Shown piece by piece: positions 54,632 through 62,639 of a stretch of DNA of 64,000 nucleotides. The translations under genes and the position numbers were made by a program. A model generated the notes under the pieces. The model worked only from the letters and a program-made list of their open reading frames with translations, made no database searches and was not told where the DNA came from. This DNA is from Bacteroidota bacterium (GTDB lineage: Bacteria > Bacteroidota > Bacteroidia > CAILMK01 > JACPUW01): positions 1-64,000 of the forward strand of contig JACPUW010000010.1 in NCBI GenBank assembly GCA_016192035.1, given 5' to 3'. Each line of letters begins with the position of its first letter. Positions within the stretch are counted from its first letter, which is position 1.

Positions 54632-56740
54632 CTAAGGCACCATAACGGGTACCGTGGTGGTGTGTGCACCCTGGCTAAACACCAAATAATACATACCACT
54701 ATGTAGGTCATGCACTTCTACTTGTCCTGCACCTTCGGTCATGGTATCTTGGCGCAATACCCTGCCGGTTATATCGAGTAGTGTAAGCTTACCTGTTCCG
54801 GTGCAGCCATTTTGGCATACTACGGTCACTATATTATCCGATGGATTGGGGAATACTTTCACTCCCAACAGTTTATTGATTTCGGCAACCGATTCGGGGT
54901 ATTTGGTCTTGTATCCCGCTATGTCGTTTTTGTCGCGCGGCAGCATTTTCCAGTTGCTAAAACTGAAATACATAATGCCCCTCAGAAAGGCCAGTTCTTG
55001 CCCCACCGACACAGAATCAGTAGCAAAATCAAGTTCTATATACGGGGAAAAGTCGTCAACCCTAAGCGCTGGCGTGCCCATGCCCAGGTCAGTGGCTATG
55101 GAAAACTCCCCGAAGAAACTTGGGTAATCGGGTGCGGTATCGGCCACCACCACGTTTTCAAACTCCAGGAACATGCCTTCATAGCCTTCGGCGAATGGAT
55201 TTGGGCGCTGGAAGGAATCTATGGGCAATCCCTTAATGGCGGGGGGGAGGTCAGTGCCATCGGACTTGGTATATGAAATATTGGTGAGGTAGGTTACCCC
55301 AAATTCTTCCACCACGGTGGCCTTGGTAATGCTGATCAAATTTCCCCTGCGCAACTGCACGAGTCCATCACCGGCCTGGCTCTTAATAAAAATACCGCTA
55401 AATGGGCTGGTGCCATCTTGTATGGTGGTAATGCCCAGATAATTCACTGTGCCAGTAACTACTGCGTTGAGCACTATGCCATCCAGTGTCTTATTGTGAA
55501 ATATGGAACCTCCGTCCACCTTGGGACTCATTTGAATGTCGCTGATTTTCCTGAGCCCGCCATCAATCACCTTAACCAATACGCCTTTGCCAGTTTGGTC
55601 AGGGCCATAGCTTTCATTGTTTTCACTATCAATCGCCTTAATATACACCTTGATGATGGAACCATTGGCCTGGGCCGGTATGCTGCCGCTCCAGTCATCG
55701 CCATTCACCTGGGTCATGGCTACCGATTTCCAGGTTTCCGAATCATATCCCACAGCGTAATACACCTCGGCCGATGTCACACCCTTGTCATCAATAATGG
55801 TAGCCATAACCGCTATGGCGTCACTAGAGGTGGGGATGGAAGGGCTGGTTTCAATGTTTGAAATAATGGCGGGCACCACATCGCCCAATCCTATGTCGGT
55901 AGGGACCAAGGGGGCCAATTGGTATCCCACCCGGGAATCTTGGGTAATAAAACCCCTGATATACTTAAGTGTAGTGCCTTCAGCTGGCGGTTCCCAAGTG
56001 CTTTGGTTGGCTATTGCAGAGTCGGTGTTGTTGTCGCCCCTAAAGTAGCCCGAGAAATCGCGTATATCGAGGGTTAGCCCATTGGCATCCTTGATGGACC
56101 AATTCCAGCGGCCGGCCGACCACTCGGAACGGTTTACCACGGTCACGTTTTGAAATTCCACATATACCTGCTCATAGGGTTCACCTGTCAGGTATTGGTC
56201 TTCGCCCAGTGCGTTCTTAAAAGAGTCTATGGCCATCACCAATGGAGTTATTTCGGTTTTGTTGAGGTTGGTCACTTCGGTTTCTTCGGCCACCAGGTAG
56301 AGTTGTGTATTGCCCTGGTAGTTGCCCAGTTCGCCCTTACACTTCACGGTAAACCCGGGTATAAAGTTGTCATAGAATTTGGTAGCCGTTATCAGTGCGG
56401 CCAGGTCAACCGCGCCCACGAGTGACGGATCGGCCATGACCTCCAGCCCTCGCCAACGGCCCATGCCGTCCTTGCTAAACAGGATGGTGGATTTTCGGCT
56501 AGTCTTGCTCAAACCGTAGTATCCTGGGTGCATGGGGCATACCACACCTTCTACCACGACGGTATTTCGGGGCCCTCCCCTGCCATCGCCAAAATAGGCG
56601 GGCTCGTCATTCCCCTTGGCCAATTCTTGGGGACTCACATATTGTATGCTGTCAAAAAAAACGGGGCGGCCCAGTCCGGCTTGGCCATAGGCCCAAGACA
56701 GGGTACCGGTGAAAACCAAAAAGGTAAGGATCCTTTTCAT
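54632..56740 (-). CDS. large secreted protein with T9SS sorting domain
   Basis: A 702-residue exported protein with a signal peptide of about 20 residues (MKRILTFLVFTGTLSWAYGQ). The interior has repeated OB/Ig-like beta domains without a nameable enzyme; one stretch (ISNIETSPSIPTSSDAIAVMATI) looks like an Ig-like module. The C-terminal 90 residues are a type A sorting domain, KVFPNPSDNIVTVVC and SGMYYLVFSQG. Export to the cell surface by T9SS is therefore likely. Confidence 0.75.
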   Translation of the reverse strand: MKRILTFLVFTGTLSWAYGQAGLGRPVFFDSIQYVSPQELAKGNDEPAYFGDGRGGPRNTVVVEGVVCPMHPGYYGLSKTSRKSTILFSKDGMGRWRGLEVMADPSLVGAVDLAALITATKFYDNFIPGFTVKCKGELGNYQGNTQLYLVAEETEVTNLNKTEITPLVMAIDSFKNALGEDQYLTGEPYEQVYVEFQNVTVVNRSEWSAGRWNWSIKDANGLTLDIRDFSGYFRGDNNTDSAIANQSTWEPPAEGTTLKYIRGFITQDSRVGYQLAPLVPTDIGLGDVVPAIISNIETSPSIPTSSDAIAVMATIIDDKGVTSAEVYYAVGYDSETWKSVAMTQVNGDDWSGSIPAQANGSIIKVYIKAIDSENNESYGPDQTGKGVLVKVIDGGLRKISDIQMSPKVDGGSIFHNKTLDGIVLNAVVTGTVNYLGITTIQDGTSPFSGIFIKSQAGDGLVQLRRGNLISITKATVVEEFGVTYLTNISYTKSDGTDLPPAIKGLPIDSFQRPNPFAEGYEGMFLEFENVVVADTAPDYPSFFGEFSIATDLGMGTPALRVDDFSPYIELDFATDSVSVGQELAFLRGIMYFSFSNWKMLPRDKNDIAGYKTKYPESVAEINKLLGVKVFPNPSDNIVTVVCQNGCTGTGKLTLLDITGRVLRQDTMTEGAGQVEVHDLHSGMYYLVFSQGAHTTTVPVMVP

Positions 56741-56764
56741 AAAAATTCAATTTAGATTAAGGGG

Positions 56765-56772
56765 CAAAAGTA
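56765..56772 (-). promoter_or_regulatory. -7 promoter box of the large secreted protein
   Basis: TACTTTTG on the minus strand, an exact match, 25 bases before the ATG at 56740. Confidence 0.55.
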
Positions 56773-56846
56773 GCACCCCGGTGTAAGGAGAAATGGAAGA
56801 AATCATGAAGGCTGGGCCAAACCATACCCCCATACAGCCCCTGTCG

Positions 56847-58913
56847 CTATTTAATGACCGCAAAGGTTCCCTTGTACACCCGGCCAGTGCTATGGTCTTT
56901 AACAGCAAAGAGATACATGCCCTGCGCTATGGACTGGCCGGATGATGACAATAGGTCCCAGGCATGTTCTCCTCCGGAAAACACCCTGGTGCTGCCATCG
57001 CCCGCAAAGTCTTGAAACCACCTAATATCACTACCACGGTAATCTTGGGCCTGGTGTTCAATTTGGGCCACCGGTTCGCCTGAAGTAGTATAAATATTTA
57101 TGGTGCAGTGCGCGGTGAGATTGGTAAAGTAGAGTTTTCGGGTTTTGGAATTTTCCCCGTCCCAGGCAGCCGCCCCCCGGTACGGGTTGGGATACACCCC
57201 CACCGTCCAGGTGTCGTCAATGGCACTGGCCAGGCCGGTACCGGCAACAACCTGAAATGCATTGGCCGTGAAGGAAGATTCCAAGGGATCAAGCCCCAGG
57301 TTATCATCGCCCTGGTCAAAGGCGGTGAGCACAAAACGGTACTGCCAGCCATTGAGCAGGCCTTTGATTTGGTACATGAAATGGTACTCTTGGCTATCAA
57401 TCACCACGGGTTCCTTGAGCTTGATTTCCTCAAACCCATTGTTGAAGCCCACGGCATTGCCCAACGAATCCCATTGGGCTATAAGCTGGAGTTCGTTTCC
57501 GGTGCCCGAAAGGTCACTGCCCAAATTGCTGCGATACAGCTTGAAACCTTCAAAATCCCTTTCCTTTGAAATGGGATCGATGGATGACAGCGAGTTGTCG
57601 GCCCAATAGATGCGCACCTCGTTATTGCCTGGCACTATGCGGGTGCTGGGCATCAAGGGAGGCTCTGGCAGTATATATTTATCTAGTTTATTGTCTTGGT
57701 TAAGGTCTTCGCCAGGGTCAAGCCTGCCATTTTCGTTGATGTCTTCGCCTATGTAAGTCCTTTTGGCCCAGTCTAAGTGCTTCATGAGTTGGGCCCGGGC
57801 GGTTTCGGTGTCGGTGGTGGTGGTAGCGTTTGGGTCAGGCAGCTGCTTGGCACACACCAGCGCCATGACAAAGTGGGCCGATTGGCCTGGGGAGATGGAA
57901 GGAATAGGGCCTATGGAAATGAGCTGTATCTTGTTGCTGGCCAACTTGAGCCTGTTTTCATAGTCAGGAATGGCATTACCCATTGATTTTTTCAGCACGG
58001 CATACTTTGCATTGTCGGTAGCGGGATACACGGTGAGGCCCGTAGTGGAATTGTATTCCCAAAAATTATAGTTCACACGCGGCGGCTCCATGCCCAGGTC
58101 AATGAACCTTTGTCGGTTGGCAGGATGAAAAAATTCGTTGCCCCACTCCACGCCCAGTATCCTGGCCGCCCCATATGACTGGGTGTAGGCTAGGTCATCA
58201 CCTGACACTTGGAATACATAGAAGGACGTCTCATCGGGCAGAATGCCGGCACCGCCCTTGCTAAAGAATGCCGCCCCCCCATCCCGGGTCACGTTTACGT
58301 TCCTTACCACCATGTCACTCCAAAACCCTACATACACAGAGTCCCAGTTTTCCTTGCTCGAATTGGTAATTTCATAATCCACAATGACAAAGAAATCGGC
58401 AAATGAATAATTCCAGGCATACGCCGACTGTTTTACCACGGCCCCAAGCGGAAATTCATGGCTATTGATGGGGATACCTGAACCGGGCACGAACACATTG
58501 GAATCGGTGGTGCGGACCACTAAGTCTTGATGTGAAATGGCCGAACCTGAAAAGAATTCATTGTTGGGCAAGGAAGAAAGTTCGCTTACCGGGCCGAGGG
58601 CGGTGAACTCAAAACCGGCCCTGCCAGTGCTGTAGCCCGATGCCGCATCTACCGCCGATGTAGATACCCTTAACTCACCATTTACCTGTGCGCCAATCCA
58701 TAAACCTGCTTCAAACAAATGTTCGATACCCGAATTGATGGGATACTCCATAGACGGGGCACCATCAGGGCTATTGCGGATGTTGGGCCGCCCCAGGGTG
58801 CCCACATTGGTCACGTTAAGGCCAATATTGCCCGTATGGATAGAGCGCTCCTCAAAGGACTGCCCCCAGGCCAGGGAAGAAGCCAGTAGAAATAATACAA
58901 TGACAATAGGCAT
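56847..58913 (-). CDS. large exported protein with FlgD-like C-terminal domain
   Basis: A 688-residue protein with a signal peptide (MPIVIVLFLLASSLAWGQ). The first 350 residues form an uncharacterised domain. An EF-hand/dockerin-like calcium loop follows (DINENGRLDPGEDLNQDNKLD, about 395-415). Fibronectin-like and FlgD-like modules complete the chain, which ends LSSSGQSIAQGMYLFAV, the style of a secretion-associated tail. It is probably surface-located. A TAGTTTTG box at 58922-58929 ends only 9 bases before the ATG, so the mRNA may be nearly leaderless. Confidence 0.7.
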   Translation of the reverse strand: MPIVIVLFLLASSLAWGQSFEERSIHTGNIGLNVTNVGTLGRPNIRNSPDGAPSMEYPINSGIEHLFEAGLWIGAQVNGELRVSTSAVDAASGYSTGRAGFEFTALGPVSELSSLPNNEFFSGSAISHQDLVVRTTDSNVFVPGSGIPINSHEFPLGAVVKQSAYAWNYSFADFFVIVDYEITNSSKENWDSVYVGFWSDMVVRNVNVTRDGGAAFFSKGGAGILPDETSFYVFQVSGDDLAYTQSYGAARILGVEWGNEFFHPANRQRFIDLGMEPPRVNYNFWEYNSTTGLTVYPATDNAKYAVLKKSMGNAIPDYENRLKLASNKIQLISIGPIPSISPGQSAHFVMALVCAKQLPDPNATTTTDTETARAQLMKHLDWAKRTYIGEDINENGRLDPGEDLNQDNKLDKYILPEPPLMPSTRIVPGNNEVRIYWADNSLSSIDPISKERDFEGFKLYRSNLGSDLSGTGNELQLIAQWDSLGNAVGFNNGFEEIKLKEPVVIDSQEYHFMYQIKGLLNGWQYRFVLTAFDQGDDNLGLDPLESSFTANAFQVVAGTGLASAIDDTWTVGVYPNPYRGAAAWDGENSKTRKLYFTNLTAHCTINIYTTSGEPVAQIEHQAQDYRGSDIRWFQDFAGDGSTRVFSGGEHAWDLLSSSGQSIAQGMYLFAVKDHSTGRVYKGTFAVIK

Positions 58914-59007
58914 GGTCTGGGCAAAACTAAGTACCCCATGTTATCCGTAATGAGTAGCCTTGTAAGGCAATTTGGCACCAACTTGCGCCTACATACACAG
59001 CCTACCC

Positions 59008-59781
59008 TTGAAAAACAAGCACGACATAGTTACCGATTGGTTTTACCGCTACTCCGGCATACAGCCCGATGAATGTGGCAAATTCGTGTTGCTCACCAAC
59101 TTTGGACATTACCTCAATGTATTTAGTGAAATAACCAATTCGCCCATACTGGGCTTGGACAAAAACATGCCCAACGCTACGTATGAAGATATTACCATGA
59201 TAAATTTTGGCATGGGCAGCCCCAATGCGGCTACAGTGATGGACTTGCTGGGTTCGGTAGCACCGGATGCCGTACTCTTTTTGGGCAAATGCGGAGGGCT
59301 TAAAAAAAAGAACCAGATAGGCGACCTGATACTACCCATAGCCGCCATACGCGGCGAGGGCACCAGCAACGACTACTTGCCCCGTGAAGTACCTGCCTTG
59401 CCCGCATTTAGCCTACAGCGGGCGGTGTCGTCCACGGTAAGGGAATACGGCCTGGACTACTGGACGGGCACGGTATTTACCACCAACCGAAGGGTTTGGG
59501 AACACGACGAGAAGTTTAAAGCATACCTGCGCGAGGTACGCGCCATGGCGCTGGATATGGAAACCGCCACCCTGTTTATCACAGGTTTTGCCAATGAAAT
59601 ACCGGTAGGTGCACTGCTGCTGGTGAGCGACCAACCCATGATAGCCGAGGGGGTAAAGACCACGGAAAGTGACCGGAGGGTGACCCAGCACTATGTGGAA
59701 CGCCATATAAAAATAGGCATAGACGCCCTAAAAGAAATCCGCGACCAGGGCCGATCGGTAAAACACCTGCGGTTTGATTAG
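59008..59781 (+). CDS. amn: AMP nucleosidase
   Basis: A 257-residue enzyme of the short Bacteroidota AMP nucleosidase type, which splits AMP into adenine and ribose 5-phosphate. The nucleoside phosphorylase fold shows INFGMGSPNAATVMDLL, LFLGKCGGLKKKNQIGDLILP, the ribose-binding ALDMETATLF and LLLVSDQPM. The best start is the TTG at 59008 (MKNKHDIVTDWFYRYSG), matching known family starts; the open frame begins 36 bases earlier. lplA follows by 2 bases. Confidence 0.87.
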   Translation: MKNKHDIVTDWFYRYSGIQPDECGKFVLLTNFGHYLNVFSEITNSPILGLDKNMPNATYEDITMINFGMGSPNAATVMDLLGSVAPDAVLFLGKCGGLKKKNQIGDLILPIAAIRGEGTSNDYLPREVPALPAFSLQRAVSSTVREYGLDYWTGTVFTTNRRVWEHDEKFKAYLREVRAMALDMETATLFITGFANEIPVGALLLVSDQPMIAEGVKTTESDRRVTQHYVERHIKIGIDALKEIRDQGRSVKHLRFD

Positions 59782-59783
59782 CC

Positions 59784-60731
59784 ATGTTTTTATTTGACAA
59801 CAGGTTAAGCACCAACATATACCATATACTAGCCCTGGAAGAAATACTGCTCAGGCAGTGGGACGGGCATATAGCCATGCTATGGCAGAGCGACCGCAGC
59901 CTGGTGGTGGGCAAACACCAAAATACCCTTGCCGAAATAAACCTGCCCTATGCACGGGAAAGGCAACTACAGGTAGCGCGAAGGCTGAGCGGTGGGGGAA
60001 CGGTGTATCACGACCTGGGCAACCTGAATTTCACATTTATACAAAGCGGTGAAAAAGGCAGGTTGGTGGATTTTTCGCGCTACCTAGAGCCGATTATCAG
60101 GGCCATCAATGCGCTGGGCCTGCAGGCCCATATGGGGCCACGAAACGAAATCATGCTGGGTGGCAAGAAAATTTCGGGCAATGCGGAGCACACCTATAGA
60201 AACCGGGTGCTTCACCACGGCACATTACTGTTTAACAGCAATTTACCAACCCTAATAGGCGCACTTAGGATCAATCCGCTTAAGTACCGCGACAAAGCCA
60301 TCAAATCGGTGCAGGCGCAGGTAGGCAACCTATGTGATTTTTTGCCTGGCATGAGCCAGAACCAGTTTAGGGCCCACTTGGTAGCCTCACTTAGCCAGCA
60401 GTTTGGCAGTGTAAGCATGGGGCTGCCCCATGCTGAGCTATGGGAGCAGGCCCAGGTACTGGCGCAAGAGAAGTACAGCACATGGGACTGGATATTTGGC
60501 CGCTCACCTGACTACACCCTACACCGACACCTGAGGTGGCTGGGAGAAGAAGCTGTGCTCAAGTTAGATGTGGAGTTGGGGTTGGTGGTTGGCGCAGAAA
60601 TAAAACTAGAGAATGGCACACGGGCAGGAACCGATCTGCTGGCCGATTTGGTGGGCCAGCGGCACGACTGGGAAACCGTGGGCAACCTATGCCGGAAATG
60701 GGGACAGGGACAGGCAAGCGATTTTTTCTAA
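59784..60731 (+). CDS. lplA: lipoate-protein ligase A
   Basis: A 315-residue ligase that activates free lipoate with ATP and attaches it to E2 or H proteins. The conserved lipoyl-AMP region has VVGKHQNTLAEIN, RRLSGGGTVYHDLGNLNFTF and MLGGKKISGNAEH. The C-terminal accessory domain is present. It follows the AMP nucleosidase by 2 bases and is closed by the terminator at 60751-60795. Confidence 0.92.
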   Translation: MFLFDNRLSTNIYHILALEEILLRQWDGHIAMLWQSDRSLVVGKHQNTLAEINLPYARERQLQVARRLSGGGTVYHDLGNLNFTFIQSGEKGRLVDFSRYLEPIIRAINALGLQAHMGPRNEIMLGGKKISGNAEHTYRNRVLHHGTLLFNSNLPTLIGALRINPLKYRDKAIKSVQAQVGNLCDFLPGMSQNQFRAHLVASLSQQFGSVSMGLPHAELWEQAQVLAQEKYSTWDWIFGRSPDYTLHRHLRWLGEEAVLKLDVELGLVVGAEIKLENGTRAGTDLLADLVGQRHDWETVGNLCRKWGQGQASDFF

Positions 60732-60750
60732 GCCAATGGGCGGTACATAA

Positions 60751-60795
60751 AAAACCCAAGCCAACCATGCCAATGCCTTGGTTAACTTGGGTTTT
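60751..60795. terminator. bidirectional terminator between lplA and the DUF1573 gene
   Basis: AAAACCCAAG (60751-60760) pairs with CTTGGGTTTT (60786-60795). It sits between two convergent genes and can serve both. Confidence 0.75.
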
Positions 60796-60817
60796 GCCCT
60801 ACTGGATCAAGAAAAAA

Positions 60818-61243
60818 CTATTCGGGTTCGGTGGTGGTAGCAGGCTTAGGTTTTACCGTTCCTTTTATGGTAAGTACCACTTGTGAGTCGTCCATAAAAA
60901 CCACGGTCAGTGTTTTGTGGAAAGTGCCTTCGCGGTTGGTATCATACTTGGCAGTGACAAAACCTGAACCGCCTGGCTGCACGGGTTCTTTGGAATAGCC
61001 GGGCGTGGTACATCCGCAAGATGTCTTTACATTCTTGATTACCAGTGGGGTTGTACCTGTATTTTTAAAATTGAAGGTGCATTTCCCATCGCCGGCATAC
61101 TCCACTATGCCAAAGTTGTGGATCTTGTGGTCAAAGTCGGAATAGGATGCTTCTGTGGGGTCGGTGAGGCTTTTTTCTCCTTCTTGTGCCCAGGCAAACG
61201 CGCTGGCCAATAACAGGAAAAGGGCAGAGAGCGTGACTTTCAT
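60818..61243 (-). CDS. DUF1573 secreted protein
   Basis: A 141-residue exported protein (signal MKVTLSALFLLLASAFAWAQ) of DUF1573, an ASPM/SPD-2/Hydin-like beta sandwich. The core HNFGIVEYAGDGKCTFNFKNTGTTPLVIKNVKTSCGCT and PVQPGGSGFVTAKYDT is typical; the SCGCT Cys pair is a hallmark. The role is uncertain, possibly surface interaction. A TACTTTTG box lies at 61270-61277 upstream. Confidence 0.85.
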   Translation of the reverse strand: MKVTLSALFLLLASAFAWAQEGEKSLTDPTEASYSDFDHKIHNFGIVEYAGDGKCTFNFKNTGTTPLVIKNVKTSCGCTTPGYSKEPVQPGGSGFVTAKYDTNREGTFHKTLTVVFMDDSQVVLTIKGTVKPKPATTTEPE

Positions 61244-61269
61244 GGTGTGGTTGTTAAAAATGTGAGGGT

Positions 61270-61277
61270 CAAAAGTA
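61270..61277 (-). promoter_or_regulatory. -7 promoter box of the DUF1573 gene
   Basis: TACTTTTG on the minus strand, an exact match, 27 bases before the ATG. Confidence 0.55.
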
Positions 61278-61362
61278 GTTTCCCAGGTGTTTGAAAAACC
61301 GGTGATGATAGATTATTAACAGGGTGTTTAACCTTTGCCGCCACAATTCAACGCAGCGCCGC

Positions 61363-61857
61363 ATGTACATAACCATAAAATGGGGCCTGATAGCCCTGGT
61401 GGCCTTAACCACTAGTTTCACAGCCTACTACTCACTGCTAGATCCGGGCAAGCCGCATGGCTCATCATTATACCTGGCCATAGGTCTCATGCTGTTTGCC
61501 GGGTCGGTGTTTGTGTCGGTGATCATAGATACCAAGCACAAGGGGGGCCAGGGCCTGAAAGGCGCCCTACAAACAGGATTAAAGACCGCTCTTTTTGCCG
61601 TGGTATTGTTTTCGGTGTATGATTATGTGTACCTAAAGGCAATCAATCCCAGCGTATTGGAAAACTTGTACGCCTTTCATACCTCATCTATAGTGTCGGC
61701 AGGACTGGAAGAATCGGAGGAGGCCAAACAACTAAAAGAAATGGCGCGGTCACTGAGCCCATTTGCCAAAATGACCCAAGACCTGCTGCGCCTGATAACG
61801 GTGGCTACCATGTCAGCCCTGATGGGGGCCGTTTTGGCCCGTAAATTTTTTATCTAA
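61363..61857 (+). CDS. DUF4199 membrane protein
   Basis: A 164-residue protein of DUF4199 with about four membrane helices (residues 6-24, 32-54, 70-90 and 140-160). It is conserved across Bacteroidota and has no known function. I start at the ATG at 61363 (MYITIKWGLIAL), which begins the first helix, rather than the upstream GTG at 61324. Confidence 0.72.
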   Translation: MYITIKWGLIALVALTTSFTAYYSLLDPGKPHGSSLYLAIGLMLFAGSVFVSVIIDTKHKGGQGLKGALQTGLKTALFAVVLFSVYDYVYLKAINPSVLENLYAFHTSSIVSAGLEESEEAKQLKEMARSLSPFAKMTQDLLRLITVATMSALMGAVLARKFFI

Positions 61858-61968
61858 ACCATTGTATAACAATATGGTAACAAATATTTCATTTTTTAAT
61901 AACCCTGGTGTCAAGAAATACATTTCCTGCTAATTTTGAACCCTTAAAAGTCGGTTTTGCATCATTAA

Positions 61969-62577
61969 ATGATCCATCCTTCAACCGTCCTAAGGTTCAT
62001 AGATGAACACAAGGGCTATGGTGTGTTCGCCACCGAAATCATACCCAAGGGCACCATTACCTACGCAAAAGACCACCTGGAAATCCAGTTAACCCCAGAG
62101 GCATTTGGCCAGCTTAGCGGCCCACTACAGGCGCAGGTAGAAAAATACAGCTACATAGACGAGCATGGCATTAGAATAGTGAGCTGGGACATAGCCAAAT
62201 ACGTGAACCACTGCTGCAACTGCAACACGATGAGCACGGGCTATGGTTTTGAAATAGCCATACGGGACATACAGCCTGGGGAGGAAATAACCGATGAATA
62301 CGGTTTGTTTAACCTCACGGAATCTATGGAGCTGTACTGTAAGGAGCCTGGCTGCCGAAAAACCATACATCCAAGCGATTTTGAACTGTACTGGCCCATA
62401 TGGGATGCCAAGGTAGCCGCCGCCATGGAGCGGGTGCACGAGGTAGCCCAGCCCCTGTGGCACTTGTTGCCGGCCGATGTGGTGGACGAGGTACAGGCCC
62501 TAAAGGCCAACCCCAACAACTACCGACAGGTGAAGTACCTGAAAATGAACGGACATACAGCACAGGTGGGGCAATAA
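61969..62577 (+). CDS. SET-domain methyltransferase-like protein
   Basis: A 202-residue protein with a SET fold, the lysine-methyltransferase family better known from eukaryotes. KGYGVFATEIIPKGT matches the N-terminal SET motif. YVNHCCNCNTM stands where NHSCxPN lies (Ser replaced by Cys). PGEEITDEYG matches GEELTYDY with the catalytic Tyr. The CKEPGC motif resembles a post-SET zinc-binding tail. The substrate in bacteria is unknown; ribosomal or DNA-binding proteins are candidates. Confidence 0.8.
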   Translation: MIHPSTVLRFIDEHKGYGVFATEIIPKGTITYAKDHLEIQLTPEAFGQLSGPLQAQVEKYSYIDEHGIRIVSWDIAKYVNHCCNCNTMSTGYGFEIAIRDIQPGEEITDEYGLFNLTESMELYCKEPGCRKTIHPSDFELYWPIWDAKVAAAMERVHEVAQPLWHLLPADVVDEVQALKANPNNYRQVKYLKMNGHTAQVGQ

Positions 62578-62639
62578 TGTGGGATTAGAGGCTAGGCCCA
62601 AAACCCATAAGCCATAAATTGGCCGCAGCAATAGCAGGC

